A stretch of 64,000 nucleotides of DNA from Piscicola geometra (lineage: Eukaryota > Annelida > Clitellata > Hirudinida > Piscicolidae): positions 4,612,503 through 4,676,502 of the forward strand of contig OX030965.1 of the NCBI GenBank assembly GCA_943735955.1, written 5' to 3'. Below, one piece after another: positions 12,685 through 22,347 of the stretch. The position numbers and the translations under genes were made by a program. Numbering within the stretch: position 1 is the first letter of the stretch; each line of letters opens with the position of its first letter. The notes under the pieces were generated by a model, which saw only the letters and a program-made list of their open reading frames with translations, had not been told where the DNA came from and did not search any database.

Positions 12685-13636
12685 TATCCTGCGTCTATAT
12701 TGTCGCAGGATAGCGTAGCCGCGCGGTTGGTGTTATGATAGCACTGTTTAACAATCTTTTTTTCTTATTTATTAATATTTAGTGAATTTTCGTAAAATAA
12801 ATAAAAAAATTATTATTTGTTAAATATTTTTTTTTATAATTCGTAATAATCATTGAATTTTCGTAAACTAACCCTTAACTTAACCTTAACGGTTAAGGCT
12901 TAACCTATCACTAAATAAATAAAATATTTATAATACATAATTTATCAAAAATTACTCTAATAATTAATTTTATGTTTTATTTATTATTTAATCATCTTTT
13001 GATCATCTAATTAATCATCTAATAATTGTTATTTTACTCATTATAAATATAATTAATAAATTTGTTTTTTATTCAATTTTATCCACTAAAAATCTTATAT
13101 AAATTATGGTACTTAAAAAATTATTATTAATGATCAATCATCTTGATAAACCCAAACTCTAATCTTAACCCTGAACCTAATTTTAATCCTTACCTGTATA
13201 TTTTTGAAAATTGTTTTAATTAAATATCCATATTTTATTTTTATCATAATATATTTTTATTCGAAAAAGAATACTAAATAAAATTCTTGTATTATACTAA
13301 GTTTAACAATAAAAATTTACAAGGTGTAATAATAAAAATAATAATATGTAAAATAGTTATTTACAACTATTACAGAACCAGTATCCGACAGGTATTAGTC
13401 CAAGGCATTCAAAAAAATCCTAACCTAAAATTTAGAAAGTATTTAAGTGGAATAAGAATTTATTTTTAATAGTGAACCTATTTAAGTTTTAAAATAAATA
13501 CATAAAAATATAATTATGAATTTATTCCCAATTAATTCATAACTTAAAATTACAAATTCACTAAATTACTAGATTATAAAATCTGGATGCAGGATAACAC
13601 CAACCGCGCGGCTACGCTACAATATTGACGCAGGAT
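12685..13636. mobile_element. Element bounded by ~45-bp inverted repeats (MITE-like)
   Basis: The left arm (12685-12736) and right arm (13589-13636) are inverted copies. Both carry AGCGTAGCCGCGCGGTTGG and ATCCTGCGTC. The left copy has an 8-bp insertion, CGCAGGAT, that duplicates its own outer end. The GC-rich arms stand out against the roughly 850-bp AT-rich interior, which encodes nothing recognisable. This is the structure of a non-autonomous DNA transposon. The right arm ends 59 bp before the ATG of the next gene. No clear target duplication was found. Confidence 0.65.
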
Positions 13637-13695
13637 ATAATCTTAGGTTTTTAATAAATAAAATATAAAATTCAATACTTTTTAAATCTTTTAAG

Positions 13696-14289
13696 ATGGA
13701 AGCTGAAACGAAGAGAAGGAGGTCGAGTGGACGAAGAAGCCTGGGGGGGTCGAATGGTTTAATGGAGCATTACCGGATGATCATGCCTATTTTGAAGGAA
13801 GCTCATGAAACTGCATTAAAAAAACTAGCTGCTGAACCATCAACAATTGAAAGTTTAGATCAAGCAGTGTCGTCAAGATTAAATGAATTAGCAATGAATA
13901 TTTCAAAGGAAATTTTGCAGAGTGAAAATGAGGTTAAAAATAAAATGTCTAGTGATAACGAATTCATCAAAGACCTTAAAAGGTGTGAAGATTCATGGCG
14001 AAGTCTGAACCAAAGCAAAGAATATTTGAAAAGTTTCAACTGGATATCTGATTTGGAGTCCTGTCCAGAAAACGATGAATTCATCAAAAAGGCGTCTGAA
14101 TTAAGGCTTAATGAGTCTTTAGATCCCAAAAATGTGAATGAATTGTGTGAAAGGCTTGAGATAAAACTTGATTTGATTAAAGGTGTTGTGAGGGACAACA
14201 GAAATACCATCACTACCATCTGTTCTATCATTCATAAAGCACTCTTTAGAGATGCTAATGATGTTCTTGCTGACATTTTTGAATTGTAA
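13696..14289 (+). CDS. Single-exon coiled-coil protein, 197 aa, function unknown
   Basis: One uninterrupted frame of 197 residues starts at a good ATG and ends at TAA. It is clearly more codon-like than its AT-rich surroundings. The N terminus is basic and serine-rich (KRRRSSGRRSLGG), an Aurora-kinase-like substrate pattern. The rest is predicted mostly helical and charged, with heptad-like stretches. The basic Ser motif plus coiled coil recalls kinetochore proteins of the Dsn1/Mis12 complex, but I cannot show homology and leave it unnamed. The lack of introns is unusual here, where other genes have short exons, so a retrocopy is possible. It lies between an inverted-repeat element and a hAT transposon. 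Confidence 0.65.
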   Translation: MEAETKRRRSSGRRSLGGSNGLMEHYRMIMPILKEAHETALKKLAAEPSTIESLDQAVSSRLNELAMNISKEILQSENEVKNKMSSDNEFIKDLKRCEDSWRSLNQSKEYLKSFNWISDLESCPENDEFIKKASELRLNESLDPKNVNELCERLEIKLDLIKGVVRDNRNTITTICSIIHKALFRDANDVLADIFEL

Positions 14290-14984
14290 TGTTTGCATTC
14301 ATTCTTATGGGATAATTAAAAGTTATTTTACAAGTATTCATAAAAACCTTTTATTTATGAAATATTGAATTAATAAATATTTCATCAGTTCTTTAAAATA
14401 ATTTTGAGTAAATAAAACTACAAACTTTCCAGGTCTAATTATGTAATAAGAGCTAAATGATTTAAATAAAAATTATATATGCATATATGATTTATATATA
14501 TATATATATAGAATTGCATAGGTAAATAAGTTTTTTCCAGTTTGGTTTGGGAACATTTAACAATGTATTCCATAATCAATAGCTTTCTTCACCTGTATCC
14601 AAGAACTTGTGTTGCATTTCAAATTTTTTTATAATTCCCTAAGACGCACATTCTTTTAAATCCGAAAATTTAAAAAATATATAAAAACGAAAACTAGCGT
14701 GTTATATCAGAAGTTTTCACCACTTTAATATTGCACAATTTTTAAGTTTGCGTCGCTGGAAAGCTTTTGTGAATCCAAATAAGTGCCCCTCATACATGGT
14801 GTATAAGTTAATGATAAAATAGATGACAATTGAAGCTTTATATTTAAAGCTTTAAAATATATTTTTATAATATGCCAAATCTAAATAGATTTTTTACTGA
14901 AACTGTTCATCACGCGAGAGTAAATAAGAAATCTCCCATTCAAGAACACGGCCCGTTTGAGAAGAAACAAATTCTAGAAACTAT
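14290..14984. other. 3' flank of the single-exon gene, no gene seen
   Basis: AT-rich sequence with possible poly(A) signals (AATAAA at 14372 and nearby) runs up to the 8-bp target duplication GAAACTAT (14977-14984) of the hAT element. Confidence 0.5.
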
Positions 14985-14998
14985 CAGTGATGGGCACT

Positions 14999-15190
14999 TT
15001 AACTACTTTTGAGTAGTTGAACTTTTGCTAACTACTTAACTACTTTTGAGTAGTTAAACTTTTGCTAACTTCTTAACTACTTTTGAGTAGTTAAACTACT
15101 AGTTAACTACTAACTACTTTTCAGTAGTTAAACTTTTAGGGCTTAACTACTTTTCAGTAGTTGGAGTAGTTAACTACATTTCAACTACTT
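14999..15190. repeat. Left subterminal palindrome array of the outer hAT
   Basis: Several copies of AACTACTTTTGAGTAGTT and shorter derivatives, each able to form a small hairpin, sit just inside the left end. The matching array is at the right end. Subterminal repeats in hAT elements usually bind transposase; that role here is inferred. Confidence 0.85.
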
Positions 15191-15435
15191 TTGCTCAAAG
15201 TTTAGCAATAATTATATCGACGTCGGCTGTAATACTTAACAGTCAATAACTTTGGTTAGCGGCTACCATTTTGGCAGCCGCTCAAATAAATTTGTAGAAT
15301 AAACGGTTTTGGGTATAATATATTGAAATTTTAGAATCTTAAGTCTAAATAAAAATTTAATTTAATTAATTAGAATGTTTTTAGTGCGAATGTTGGTTGT
15401 TTTGAATCTGTCGAGAATGGCCGCAGCAGACCAAG

Positions 15436-15570
15436 ATGGCCGCAGGGAGTCAAGTGAGCTGCGACATAAAGAAGAAAGCCTTTCATAGCAGCAGCAGTAC
15501 CAGCGTTGGCAAGGACTTCTCCTTCACCCTCTTTCGCAGCCACGGCACCAGTGACAAGACAGAAAATTGA
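15436..15570 (+). other. GC-richer 44-codon open frame inside the outer hAT
   Basis: A short frame starting MAAGSQVSCDIKKKAF and ending with TGA is embedded in the AT-rich transposon. Its base composition and Ser-rich, balanced residue use resemble a host exon. It has no visible relation to transposases. It may be a captured host gene fragment, or the start of an exon now cut off; I do not recognise it. Confidence 0.35.
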
Positions 15571-15825
15571 GAAGAATGATGATTGTGTTTTGTTGTTTTG
15601 AGGATGATGCGGTGATGATTGTGCTGTGGTATGAGTGTTGGTATTGTGGTGATGATTGAATTTTTTATTTATGGTGATAGTGATTTTTTGGCGGTGATTG
15701 TCATGGTGGTGTGGGTGAGGTTGGATTATTGAGGTTGATTGTTTGTTTATATATATATTTAATTTTATATATATACATAAATTGGTAGTGTTCTAAAAAC
15801 CGTTTTATTTAACAAATTTATTTGA

Positions 15826-15895
15826 AGAGCGCCTTTGTTCACTTAGTAAAGGGCGCTATACAAATCATTAGTAATTGATTGATAATTGAAAAAAA
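15826..15895 (-). repeat. AGCGC-type dispersed repeat, copy 1
   Basis: It reads GAAGAGCGCC ... GGGCGCTATACAAAT ... ATTGATTGATAATTGA, the reverse orientation of the copy at 17916-17990. It lies in the outer hAT just left of the nested insertion. Confidence 0.6.
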
Positions 15896-16390
15896 TTGAA
15901 AAAATAACTTACTGTTATATTCATATTACTGTTTATGTCTACATTAGAGGTCGGATATGGACGATTTTTCATTCCCGGTCCTGTCCCGTTCCCGAATTTT
16001 GTTTTCCCGTCCCGTCCCGTTCCCGATGGGTCATCAGAATTTTGATTCCCGTCCCGTCCCGTTCCCGAAATTATTTTTCCCGTCCCGTCCCGTTCCCGAT
16101 GGACCATCAGAATTTTGATTCCCGTCCCGTCCCGTTCCCGCAACTCGATTCCCGGTCCCGACCCTTTTCCGAAACTTTTTGACCCGGTCTCGACCCATTT
16201 CAACAACAAAAATTTTGTTTATTTATTTATTTTTGCTGCCGTTTTCACCGGTCCTAAACTTGCTAGTCCTAAAATTTCTTAAAGTTCATTATTTGAAAGT
16301 CAGAAAATATTTCTTTTAACAAAATTAAAAAAACACGATTTAAATTTCAAATTATTATTGAAATGAAAGTATTGAAGTTAGTCATTGTTT

Positions 16391-16600
16391 TTGAGTAATT
16401 CAATCAAGTCTTTATTGCTTTTAACACAGGTTAAACCGTCAAAAGTTTTAACTTTCAAATTAGGTGATCTTGGGTCTGAAATTAAACGACCACATGTTGA
16501 CAAATTCCGTTCACAGGGAATAGAACTTGCAGGTATACTAAACAAAATTTTGGCTTCTTCTAGTAGTATTGGAATTTTTTTACTCCAATAGATTTAACAT
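16391..16600 (-). pseudogene. hAT transposase C-terminal dimerisation remnant (inner copy)
   Basis: The minus strand can be read as EEAKILFSIPASSIPCERN followed by STCGRLISDPRSPNLK and CVKSNKDLIE. This is the hAT C-terminal dimerisation region (pattern P-x-S-S-x-x-C/S-E-R, then S-x-x-G-x-x). Upstream transposase sequence is broken by stops and by the SINE insertion. Matching residues occur in the 34.2-35.9 kb copy. Confidence 0.8.
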
Positions 16601-17011
16601 CTTTATAATCTTAAATTTTGGTGGGACGTAATTGTGAATATTTGTACAATTCATCCTCTTCTGAAGCTTTTAACTCGTTCATTATAATTAATTTCTCAAT
16701 AATGTTAGAAATATGTTTTTTGACAACATTCTTATTCTCCACAACTGCAGAAATAAAATCATTCGTATAATTTGATAGTAAAAAATTTTATTTTAATTTT
16801 TATGTTATAAAAACTAACATATAGGGTATAAATAACCCTCATTTGTTTTTTTTCTCAACGTCACTGGAGCTTGGTCTGGCTGTACAAAATGGAATTAAAT
16901 TTTCTCTAATGAAAGTCTTGCTATTTATTTTTTTTCTATCCCAAACTTTTTAAATATTATTTTTTTATACTGGGGGATGCAACAGACATGCTGCCATATG
17001 AATAAGATCAA

Positions 17012-17215
17012 TGGGTGAACGGGTAGCTGAGTGAATGAACGGGTAGCTAAGTCGGCAACGACTCTCGGCTTGACCAATAAGGAAAGGTCTTAGGTTCAAG
17101 TGCAACCAATGCCCTAGTAACCCAAAGGCGCATGTGATAATATGCAGCCTAAGTGGCCTGGAAGCCCGTTCGGGTTATACGCCACTATAATAATGCTCGT
17201 AATTATTATTATTAA
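17012..17215 (+). mobile_element. tRNA-derived SINE, copy A (inside the inner hAT)
   Basis: It contains a Pol III A box (TAGCTAAGTCGG, fitting TRGCNNAGYNGG) and a B box (GGTTCAAGTGC, close to GGTTCGANTCC) about 50 bp apart. A family-specific body follows (CCTAAGTGGCCTGGAAGCCC, GGGTTATACGCCACTATAAT) and then an ATTATTATT tail. The head GAACGGGTAGCT is partly duplicated. Two related copies lie at 56440-56605 (-) and 63853-63965 (+). Confidence 0.88.
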
Positions 17216-17915
17216 TAGGCATCTTTTTTTGTCAAAATGATCAACTGAGCATTCAACTGGAAATTAATAATTCTAATTCAAAGTATGAATTTATAAAATT
17301 AAAATAATATAACTGACCAGTTGGATTTTATCTGACAAGTTTTCATCATAACCCATTTGTTCTAATTTCTTTAATATTTGGACTCGCCATAACAACTTCA
17401 AATGTAATGTTAGAGATTTTGACATTGACAACGCAATGGTGACTTCGTTATACATTTCTATTGCATTTAATACTTATTTTAAGTACGGAGTATCGATGAA
17501 ATAGAGATTTCCATACTTAGGAGTCTGCTGAAGTATAATTGTTGAAAAATCCACTCCCAATATCTTTTATTCCCGTTTTTCCCGTTTCCGATTTAAAAGT
17601 TGATCCCCGTTCCCGATTTTTCCCGTTCCCGATTTGAATATTGATTCCCGTTCCCGTCCCGAAAACCTCTTCCCGATTCCCGACTTTTCCCGTCCCGAAA
17701 CTAATTTTCATTCCCGTTCCCGCGGGAGTCCCGCAGGTACCCGCGGGTACCCGGTCGGATCGGGTACCCGGTCCGACCTCTAGTCTTCATAGGTAAGACA
17801 GAGACAAATATAATTGTCACTAATAACACTGTGTAATTTTCTTGATATCAGAACATATATGTATTTACTGCTCAATTGCTGGTGGTATTCAAGTACCATG
17901 TACTGGGTAGGATAA

Positions 17916-17990
17916 TTAAGTTCAATCAATCAATCAAATATATTTCTATAGCGCTCTTTCTTCAAATTCAAGAGCGCAAAGTTGTACAAA
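17916..17990 (+). repeat. AGCGC-type dispersed repeat, copy 2
   Basis: It reads TTCAATCAATCAATC ... ATTTCTATAGCGCTCTTTC ... AAATTCAAGAGCGCAAAG, closely matching 51965-52015 and inverted relative to copy 1. It lies to the right of the nested hAT. Confidence 0.65.
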
Positions 17991-18110
17991 TATTCATAAT
18001 ATCTTTAAAACTCAGAGTGATCACAATAAAATGGCCAGTTTAAACAGTTTTTAGAGTTTTATAACACAAAGACAAATAAAAGAGAGTTTTATGAGTTTTA
18101 CACTATAGCG

Positions 18111-18404
18111 TTACTCTTTAATAACGCTCTCAGCTTTGGTTACTTGCCTTAAGAAGACAAGTTTTTCAAACATGCTGTCAGAAAGTTTACAACGCCTTGG
18201 AACCAGAATTTGTCTAGCAGCACTGAACAACCTTTCGACTGCAGCACTACTGGGCAAGGATGCATTAAATTTCAGAAAGGCATTACACAGTCGAGGAAAT
18301 TTAAATAGAACTTTTAGTTCAGTGTCAGCACTAGAAAGATAATTATGAATTTCTTCTTCTATGCTGCTGTCAACAGTAGTGTCAGTATCATTGCTTTCTG
18401 TCAC
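18111..18404 (-). pseudogene. hAT transposase C-terminal fragment (outer copy)
   Basis: An open frame of 97 residues carries the hAT dimerisation signature SSAAVERLFSAARQIL followed by RRCKLSDSMFEKLVFL. This is the normal transposase C terminus and ends at a stop. The N-terminal BED finger and catalytic RNase H-like core are absent from this element. It could be the 3' exon of a truncated transposase. Confidence 0.9.
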
Positions 18405-18453
18405 AAAGGAAACTGATGTTTATAAATGTGGATTTTTTGTAGACAAAATTATC

Positions 18454-18680
18454 TTTTAACTACTTTTGAGTAGTTAAACTACTTTGAGTAGTTAACTACT
18501 TTTGAGTAGTTAAACTACTTTGAGTAGTTAACTACTTTTGAGTAGTTAAACTACTTTGAGTAGTTAACTACTTTTGAGTAGTTAAACTACTCTCTAACTA
18601 CTGACTACTTTTGAGTAGTTAAACTTTTTGCCTTAACTACTTTTGAGTAGTTTTACTACGTAGTTAACTTCTAAGTAGTT
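18454..18680. repeat. Right subterminal palindrome array of the outer hAT
   Basis: About eight alternating units of CTACTTTTGAGTAGTTAA and CTACTTTGAGTAGTTAA precede the right terminal inverted repeat. The alternation of long and short units suggests tandem amplification of a two-unit module. Confidence 0.88.
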
Positions 18681-18891
18681 AACTACTGCCCATCATTGGA
18701 AACTATATATTAAAATATCAAAGAATTATTACTTTTTTTCCTATTAAAAATTGCGCATTTCATATTACAATAGATTAAGATTTAAGTTTTAGATTCTTTA
18801 AAAAATTAAGATTTGATTATAGGGTTATTTGTGCAGTATCATTCTTAAATTGGTCGCATTCCCACACGGTTCGGAGCATATATGTAATATA

Positions 18892-18897
18892 TATAAA
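18892..18897 (+). promoter_or_regulatory. TATA box of the fucolectin-like gene
   Basis: TATATATAAAG ends about 30 bp before TCACTCAG, a plausible initiator near 18920. That start site leaves almost no leader before the ATG at 18926, so the ATG at 18947 is the better translation start. Confidence 0.55.
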
Positions 18898-18946
18898 GAA
18901 CAAACCTATTAAAACAATCACTCAGATGCTTTTTCAACAATTAAAA

Positions 18947-20685
18947 ATGAGTTTTCTTCCCCGTAAACCTATAATAATTTCCTTTATCATGCTTTTCCTG
19001 GCAATGAATGAACTATTTTGTAAAGCGAAAAGCTTCCAAAGGGTGTTTTCTTGTGACGGAAAAGTTGTCTGCCCCATGGATATTGCTCCTAAAGTATACA
19101 AAATAGTGAAAGCTAGACTCCAAGACGAAAATAAAATCGTTTTCAAGACGCTGCTAGTTTTAACAGAAGAACACACCATGAGTCTGGTGACGAACCAGGT
19201 ATTCGTTGAAAGTATTGAGCTTAACTATGAAAATTCTGCACACGAACCCTATTATGTCACTATGTGTGCCTATATGTGCCAAAGGGATGCCAACTGCGTC
19301 AGTTTCAGCCTATTGAAAGCGTATATTTGTTCCATTCACTATAAACACCCGTACAAGTTGTTGGAGGCGAATAACTGTCAGACCTGGGAAGTTAGTTTTC
19401 ATTCCATAATAATATGTATATTTAATGAATTAAATTTTAAAATGTAAACATTTTTTTTGCGTTTATTAGAAAGTTAATATGTATATTTAATGAATTAAAT
19501 TTTAAAATGTAAACATTTTTTTTGCGTTTATTAGAAAGTTAATATGTATATTTAATGAATTAAATTTTAAAATGTAAACATTTTTTTTGCGTTTATTAGA
19601 AAGTTAAATGGCTAATTGAATCACTTTGGTTAATTGTTCGTGAAAGAATGTTGATAATTTCGTTGAATAGATAAAATTCTTAAATTATACATTTTTAATT
19701 TTCAAAATTTAATTTTTCCAGATGGTACCAAGTAAAGAAGAGCTTCAATGTAAGTTAAATCCTTAAAGATAAAGTTCAACAAAAGCACAAATCGTTCAAA
19801 ACTAAAACTAAAATATTTATTAAAAACAATTTCTAAATTAAATTAACCACCACATCAACCTAATCCTCTACAACTACTCCCACCATAGCTGGATCTGGAA
19901 ACGTGACTCTCAGCGACAACGCAGCTATTTCGAAGCGGACTTGCATGAGCAAGTCATCTCTCCTCAGAATGCCCTGGATTGCTGTGGACGGTGTTTTGAA
20001 CACTAATGGCTATTTCGATAACTGCGCCATTAATGAACCCCTGGAACCAAACTGGTTCTCTGTCGACCTTGCATTGGCACTGAACGTTGTTTCTGTTTCG
20101 GTTCTCACCCGTAAGGAAGCGGATTTTGGTGCGTAAGAGTGGATTGGATTTTTTTTCTGAAATATTGAAAGTAAATAGCTAGTTAGTTGAATAAATAGAA
20201 TTAACCAGAAGTTTTAATATGTTTTTAAATTGTAAACTTGTATTTAATTGATATTCAAGTATTATTTTCCACATCATGATTTAGTACGCAAATACTTTGG
20301 AATTGTGGCTGGAGTGAGCATGAAGATGTGGATTGAAATGGAGAAGAAGAAAGGCAACTTTGATTTTTGTGGTTCATACCAAGAAACGCCAATTGCTGGA
20401 GAGTGGTTTACGATCACTTGTGTGGAATCTTTGTTGGGAAGGTAGTTTCAGTTTTAATTTGAAACACTTATTTAATGAGTAATAATTATAAGTAATTATT
20501 ATATGAAAGACACACACACAAACACACACATACACACACACACGCACACACACACACACGCACACACACACATCTTCAGAACGGTGATTCTGCAGGCAGG
20601 CGATTCTAAGGAGCTGTGTTTGTGTGAGGTGGTAGTGAAAACTAGAGACAACACCAATGATGCTGATTCACCGAACAATTACTAG
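18947..20685 (+). CDS. Secreted fucolectin-like protein (PAN/apple-like plus F5/8 type C-like domain)
   Basis: Five exons in phase (18947-19390, 19722-19749, 19889-20128, 20285-20441, 20580-20685) encode about 324 residues. A signal peptide (FIMLFLAMNELFCKAKS) is followed by a cysteine-containing module with MCAYMCQRDANCVSFSL, the look of a PAN/apple domain. Exons 3-5 form a discoidin/fucolectin fold: AVDGVL...SC/CAI, NWFSVDLALALNVVSV, then an ITC strand and LCEVVV near the C terminus. Such proteins bind fucose or other glycans and act outside the cell in recognition or defence. Calcium- and fucose-binding residues cannot be assigned with certainty. Intron 1 carries a 65-bp triplication; intron 4 is CA-rich. 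AATAAA occurs at 20884. Confidence 0.85.
19412..19605. repeat. 65-bp tandem triplication in a lectin intron
   Basis: The unit running from TGTATATTTAATGAATTAAA to GCGTTTATTAGAAAGTTAATA occurs three times in a row with essentially no differences, so the duplication is recent or homogenised (or an assembly effect). It lies just after the donor site of exon 1. Confidence 0.9.
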
Positions 20686-21837
20686 GATGGTGATCAAGAT
20701 GAATATGATAAATTTTGATTAAATGAAGGAGATGATGTTTGAACTGATGAAGAGATGATGAAGAGGATGATGGCTTTTTTACTATTCCAGTCTATTTCCT
20801 GCTTAAAACTTTTGAATATTCAAAGAAAGCTACTTGCTTGAATATTTACGAAACAACTTTAAATAATTGTCTTTCATTCTAGCTAATAAAATCGTTATTT
20901 CAAAATGCTGCGCCATGTTGAATTGCTCTTGTAAACGTTTCAATTGTGACTGTAAGAGACATTCACTCCTTAACTCCACATCCACCACATGCACCACCAT
21001 CCACCTTTCGCGTACCTGTTGCATATTAAATTTAAACAACCGGGTTGAGGTCAATAGAAGCTTTGTAAGCGCCAACATTTCGGGTGAATGGCTGCGGTGT
21101 AATTTGCTGAATAGTTATTATTACGAGAAACAATGATCTGCCCAGCACACGCCACAATTGAAGCACTTCAAATAATTGAAGGTTTTAATCGAAGCTCCAC
21201 AAGACAATAGAGCGCATTTCCTTGCATTGTTTATGGTAGATTCTCTTGAAGCATATGCCAAGTCAATTTTACCTTTTCGATGCAACGACGATAAAACAAA
21301 CATAAAAGTTTCGTCAGTGGTTGGCTTCAAAAACGAGTAAACACTTTAGTCATTTGTGGATAGTTGGCTTGGCGTCAATTGAAGGAAGACGATGATAGAT
21401 ACGTGTACATTTTAACCAGGTTTATAATTTGGAAAAGTTAGAAAATTTTAAATTTTAATACTTTTTAAAATGAGGGTTCAAAACCTGCTGATGTCACCAA
21501 GGAACCAGCCAATGTGCTAGAACAACAGCAGCAATGTGGTTGAACGAGACTTTTCATCTTTTGAAACGCAACGGCCCAGTCTAAAGCGTCTTCATACAAT
21601 AGAATAAGAAACTAAATGAATGTTTGAAATGCTGTTTATTAGGAAAAATCCATCGTTGGGTAAAGCTCAAGTTGCGATTAAAATTAATTCATTTTAAAAT
21701 CAAAATACGAAAGTAATTGTCAAATTTGCAGCCAAATAGATTCAATTTTCAATAAAAGTCTTTAAAAATATCTCTCATCAATGTTCTGCAAGCTATGAGA
21801 TTTCACAGCTTGGCGTTAAAGAACAGTGGTCCTAGAA
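20686..21837. other. Intergenic DNA; possible degraded transposase at about 21530-21610
   Basis: No intact gene. A short plus-strand stretch near 21540 reads roughly VERDFSSFETQRPSLKRLHT across frames, which faintly resembles a hAT-type C terminus, but it has stops and is too short for certainty. Several short frames here show no conserved motif. Confidence 0.35.
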
Positions 21838-22235
21838 TCAGCCTGAGTAGCCGCCTTTGTTCTCACAAAAGCCTCTTCTGCATGGGAACGTGGTGGCGTT
21901 CCAAGAGGAAAAGAGTTCCACAATGGCATCAGTACTGTTCCAACTGAAACCCTGAGGAAAGGTTGTAGAGTTGAAGAAACAGGAAAGGAAGTCGACGATT
22001 TGTGGGGGAGGGAAGACCATTTGACCTTTCCTTCCTCTGTGGCCTTCTGACACGCCCTGCGTGATAGAGTAGATGTATGTTGAAGAACAATTAAAATACA
22101 TTTATTAATGTATTAATAAACTTATTGAATAAAAAGATCATTATAAAAAGTTTGGAAAGTGCTGGAAAAACTCACGCCAGGCCCAGCCAAGAAGACCACA
22201 AACAGAAGGAAGCTGATGGCAACTTTGATGGACAT
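21838..22235 (-). CDS. Small secreted peptide precursor, 92 aa
   Basis: Two exons (22235-22176 and 22056-21838) join in phase. The first exon is a signal peptide (MSIKVAISFLLFVVFLAGPG). The mature part begins near GVSEGHRGRKGQ and has three cysteines (LSCFF, FPCRR, FCENK), a PPP stretch and several NST/NAT glycosylation sequons. The second half shows a loose internal repeat, FFNSTTFPQGF then WNATTFPCRRGF. I do not recognise the family. A canonical TATA box sits about 105 bp upstream of the ATG and the leader fits a Pol II start between them. A reverse AATAAA candidate lies near 21635. Confidence 0.75.
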
Positions 22236-22337
22236 CTTTGGATACTTTAGGAAAATTGAAGTTTCAGAATATTCTAAAAGTTTCTAGGAAGTAAGACGAG
22301 TTCTTCAGTAGAATGATTCTGTCTTCTCCTCTCTTTT

Positions 22338-22347
22338 CCTTATATAC
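22338..22347 (-). promoter_or_regulatory. TATA box of the small secreted peptide gene
   Basis: The minus strand reads GTATATAAGG, a strong TATA consensus, about 105 bp upstream of the start codon. Confidence 0.65.

Larger units (their letters stand above)
11872..13695. other. AT-rich intergenic DNA holding an inverted-repeat element
   Basis: Apart from the TATA region near 11920 and the inverted repeat at 12685-13636, I see only AT-rich sequence. Telomere-like words (TAACCTTAAC, TTAAGGCTTAACC) near 12870-12905 are too degenerate to call an array. No exon is supported. Confidence 0.5.
15945..17782 (-). mobile_element. Nested hAT transposon (inner copy)
   Basis: The ends are TAGAGGTCGGA and its inverse TCCGACCTCTA. 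The flanks carry an 8-bp target duplication with one mismatch (GTCTACAT at 15937-15944, GTCTTCAT at 17783-17790). Next to each end are GC-rich arrays of the CCCGTCCCGTTCCCG type (15970-16160 and 17570-17760). Degraded transposase is on the minus strand. The element interrupts the outer hAT and is therefore younger. It contains a SINE at about 17012-17215. The copy at 34243-35857 is the same family in the opposite orientation. Confidence 0.92.
14985..18698 (-). mobile_element. hAT transposon (outer copy), internally deleted
   Basis: The element begins CAGTGATGGGCA and ends with the inverted partner TGCCCATCATTG. It is flanked by a perfect 8-bp target duplication, GAAACTAT (14977-14984 and 18699-18706). 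An 8-bp duplication and CAGTG-type ends are diagnostic of the hAT superfamily. Both subterminal regions (about 14999-15190 and 18454-18680) contain arrays of a palindromic unit, AACTACTTTTGAGTAGTT. A transposase C-terminal fragment lies on the minus strand at 18111-18404. Only about 300 bp remain between that fragment and the 5' end, so most of the transposase is missing. A second hAT (15945-17782) is inserted inside. Confidence 0.93.

Noticed and set aside
12870..12910. Degenerate TTAACC/GGTTAA words resembling telomeric DNA
   Set aside because: No regular six-base period; ordinary AT-rich sequence.
20830..21330. Short frames on both strands of 65-90 residues
   Set aside because: No signal peptide, conserved motif or phased neighbouring exon; they overlap each other on both strands.
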